Part shown: in pieces, positions 7,655 through 8,469 of the stretch
Layout of the letters: every line of letters begins with the position of its first letter
How positions within the stretch are numbered: position 1 is the first letter of the stretch
NCBI RefSeq assembly: GCF_002737765.1
Contig: NZ_PEGG01000146.1
Span: forward strand, 1-8,469
DNA from: Caulobacter sp. B11
GTDB lineage: Bacteria > Pseudomonadota > Alphaproteobacteria > Caulobacterales > Caulobacteraceae
Length of the DNA: 8,469 nt
Reading direction: 5' to 3'
Made by a program: the position numbers and the translations under genes
The notes under the pieces: model-generated
The model's database searches: none
The model's input: only the letters and a program-made list of their open reading frames with translations
What the model was told of the DNA's origin: nothing

Positions 7655-7760
7655 CCCAGCAAGTGATCCTTCCAGGCCGCTCGCAGCACCTTCTTGTCGA
7701 TCTTGCCGGTCGCGGTGAGAGGCACAGCCGCGAAGACCACGTCGTCTGGGGTCCACCACT
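7651..7760. repeat. Direct repeat, right copy (end of the intact ligase frame)
   Basis: This is the second copy of the 110-base ligase tail, here joined to the rest of the ligase gene. It differs from the left copy at 14 positions. Several changes alter residues (for example Pro to His, Ile to Asn, Lys to Thr in the left copy), so the left copy shows no obvious protein-level constraint. Confidence 0.88.
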
Positions 7761-8469
7761 TGACGATGTGCGGGGCCAGGAAGGCCAGGACCGCGGCCTT
7801 GTCGAGGTCCGCCCCCTCATGGGTCTCGATGACCAGCAGGGGACGTTCTTCCCACTTGGGATGGGCCACGCCGATCACGGCGGCGATCCTCACGCCGGGG
7901 CAGCCGACCGCGACGTTTTCCAGGTCGATCGAGCTGATCCATTCGCCGCCCGACTTGATGACGTCCTTCTGGCGATCGGTGATGCGCATGAAGCCGTGCG
8001 CGTCGAGGGTGGCGATGTCGCCGGTATCGAACCAGCCGTCGTCCTGGGCGGCGTCATGGTCCTGGCGGAAATAGCGCTTCACCACCCAGGGGCCGCGCAC
8101 CTTGAGCGCGCCGGAGGTCTCGCCGTCGCGCGGCGCGTCGGTCCCGTCATCGGCCTCGACCTTGAGCTCGATCCCGAACTGCAGCCGGCCCTGACGGGTC
8201 CAGATCGCCTCGTCCATCGCCTCTTCGCCCAGGGCCGCCAGGGCCGGGGTCGGGGTGGCGACCACGCCGATCGGGCAGGTCTCGGTCATGCCCCAGATCT
8301 GCAGGACGCTGACGCCGTAGAGCCGCTTGAAGGTCTCGGCCATGGCCCGCGGCACGGCGCTGCCGCCGATCACCACCCTCTGCAGGGTGTCCGGCCGCTG
8401 GCCGGTCTTTTCCAGCCAGTCCAGATACATGGTCCAGATGGTCGGGACGCCGCCGGTGAAGGTGACGCC
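7651..8469 (-). CDS. Fatty acyl-CoA ligase, AlkK-like (N-terminal part outside window)
   Basis: The C-terminal 272 residues of an AMP-forming acyl-CoA synthetase, which activates fatty acids to acyl-CoA through an acyl-adenylate. The frame is open to the window edge ([13 protein letters not shown]), so roughly the first half is missing. Adenylation motifs are visible in order: [22 protein letters not shown] (near 8278-8300), [16 protein letters not shown] (near 8000-8037), [17 protein letters not shown], and the C-terminal [11 protein letters not shown] with the adenylation lysine codon at about 7702-7704. The [10 protein letters not shown] and [14 protein letters not shown] variants fit medium/long-chain ligases of the AlkK type. 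The stop overlaps the next start as ATGA, so a lipoprotein is co-translated. Chain-length preference cannot be read from sequence. The end is duplicated at 6988-7097. Confidence 0.93.
   Translation of the reverse strand, partial: GVTFTGGVPTIWTMYLDWLEKTGQRPDTLQRVVIGGSAVPRAMAETFKRLYGVSVLQIWGMTETCPIGVVATPTPALAALGEEAMDEAIWTRQGRLQFGIELKVEADDGTDAPRDGETSGALKVRGPWVVKRYFRQDHDAAQDDGWFDTGDIATLDAHGFMRITDRQKDVIKSGGEWISSIDLENVAVGCPGVRIAAVIGVAHPKWEERPLLVIETHEGADLDKAAVLAFLAPHIVKWWTPDDVVFAAVPLTATGKIDKKVLRAAWKDHLLG

Noticed and set aside
6988..7760. A classical insertion sequence or integrative element bounded by the direct repeats
   Set aside because: There is no transposase, integrase or terminal inverted repeat, and the repeats are too diverged (about 13%) for fresh target duplication or att sites.

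Overview
The window looks like chromosomal DNA from an alphaproteobacterium of the Caulobacterales (Caulobacter, Phenylobacterium or a close relative). The reasons are the high GC content (roughly two thirds by eye), strong G/C preference at third codon positions, a lipoprotein of the CC0125/CC1285 family first named in Caulobacter, and GC-rich palindromic intergenic repeats of a style common in that order. The genus is an inference; no rRNA or marker gene is present. I see no tRNA, rRNA, CRISPR array, transposase or phage gene.

Layout, left to right: the 3' part of mtgA (peptidoglycan glycosyltransferase) is followed after 11 bp by a GNAT acetyltransferase gene (636-1181, +). A small KTSC-domain gene (1194-1394, -) converges on it. 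After a divergent 129-bp gap come a MAPEG-family membrane protein (1524-1931, +) and a LysE/RhtB-type exporter (1971-2600, +), whose start codon abuts a perfect 18-bp palindrome. A CC0125-type lipoprotein (2690-3280, +) converges on an SDR-family 3-hydroxyacyl-CoA dehydrogenase (3406-4188, -) across a nested palindromic repeat. Divergent from the SDR is a DUF1232/YkvA gene carrying two compensating frameshifts (4243-4644, +), then a large-subunit catalase katE carrying one frameshift (4757-6864, +). A four-hairpin palindromic element (6874-6979) separates katE from a leftward unit: an AlkK-type fatty acyl-CoA ligase (7651 to beyond 8469, -), translationally coupled by an ATGA overlap to a small unrecognised lipoprotein (7184-7654, -).

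The most unusual structure is at 6988-7760. The last 36 codons plus stop of the acyl-CoA ligase occur twice in the same orientation, about 87% identical over 110 bp, flanking the small lipoprotein gene. The left copy is a stranded gene tail. This looks like the scar of a recombination or paralogue-decay event that put the lipoprotein gene behind the ligase.

Two promoters, those of katE and the KTSC gene, share the spaced motif GGAAC-N16-GGTT. It resembles promoters of the alphaproteobacterial general stress sigma factor (EcfG/SigT) and would place both genes in the general stress response. Three single-base indels between about 4395 and 5155 break two adjacent genes whose coding sequence is otherwise well preserved. 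Recent mutation or sequence error is more likely than long-standing pseudogenes. I found no clear new multi-gene system; the stronger leads are the duplicated ligase tail with its coupled lipoprotein and the stress-type promoters.
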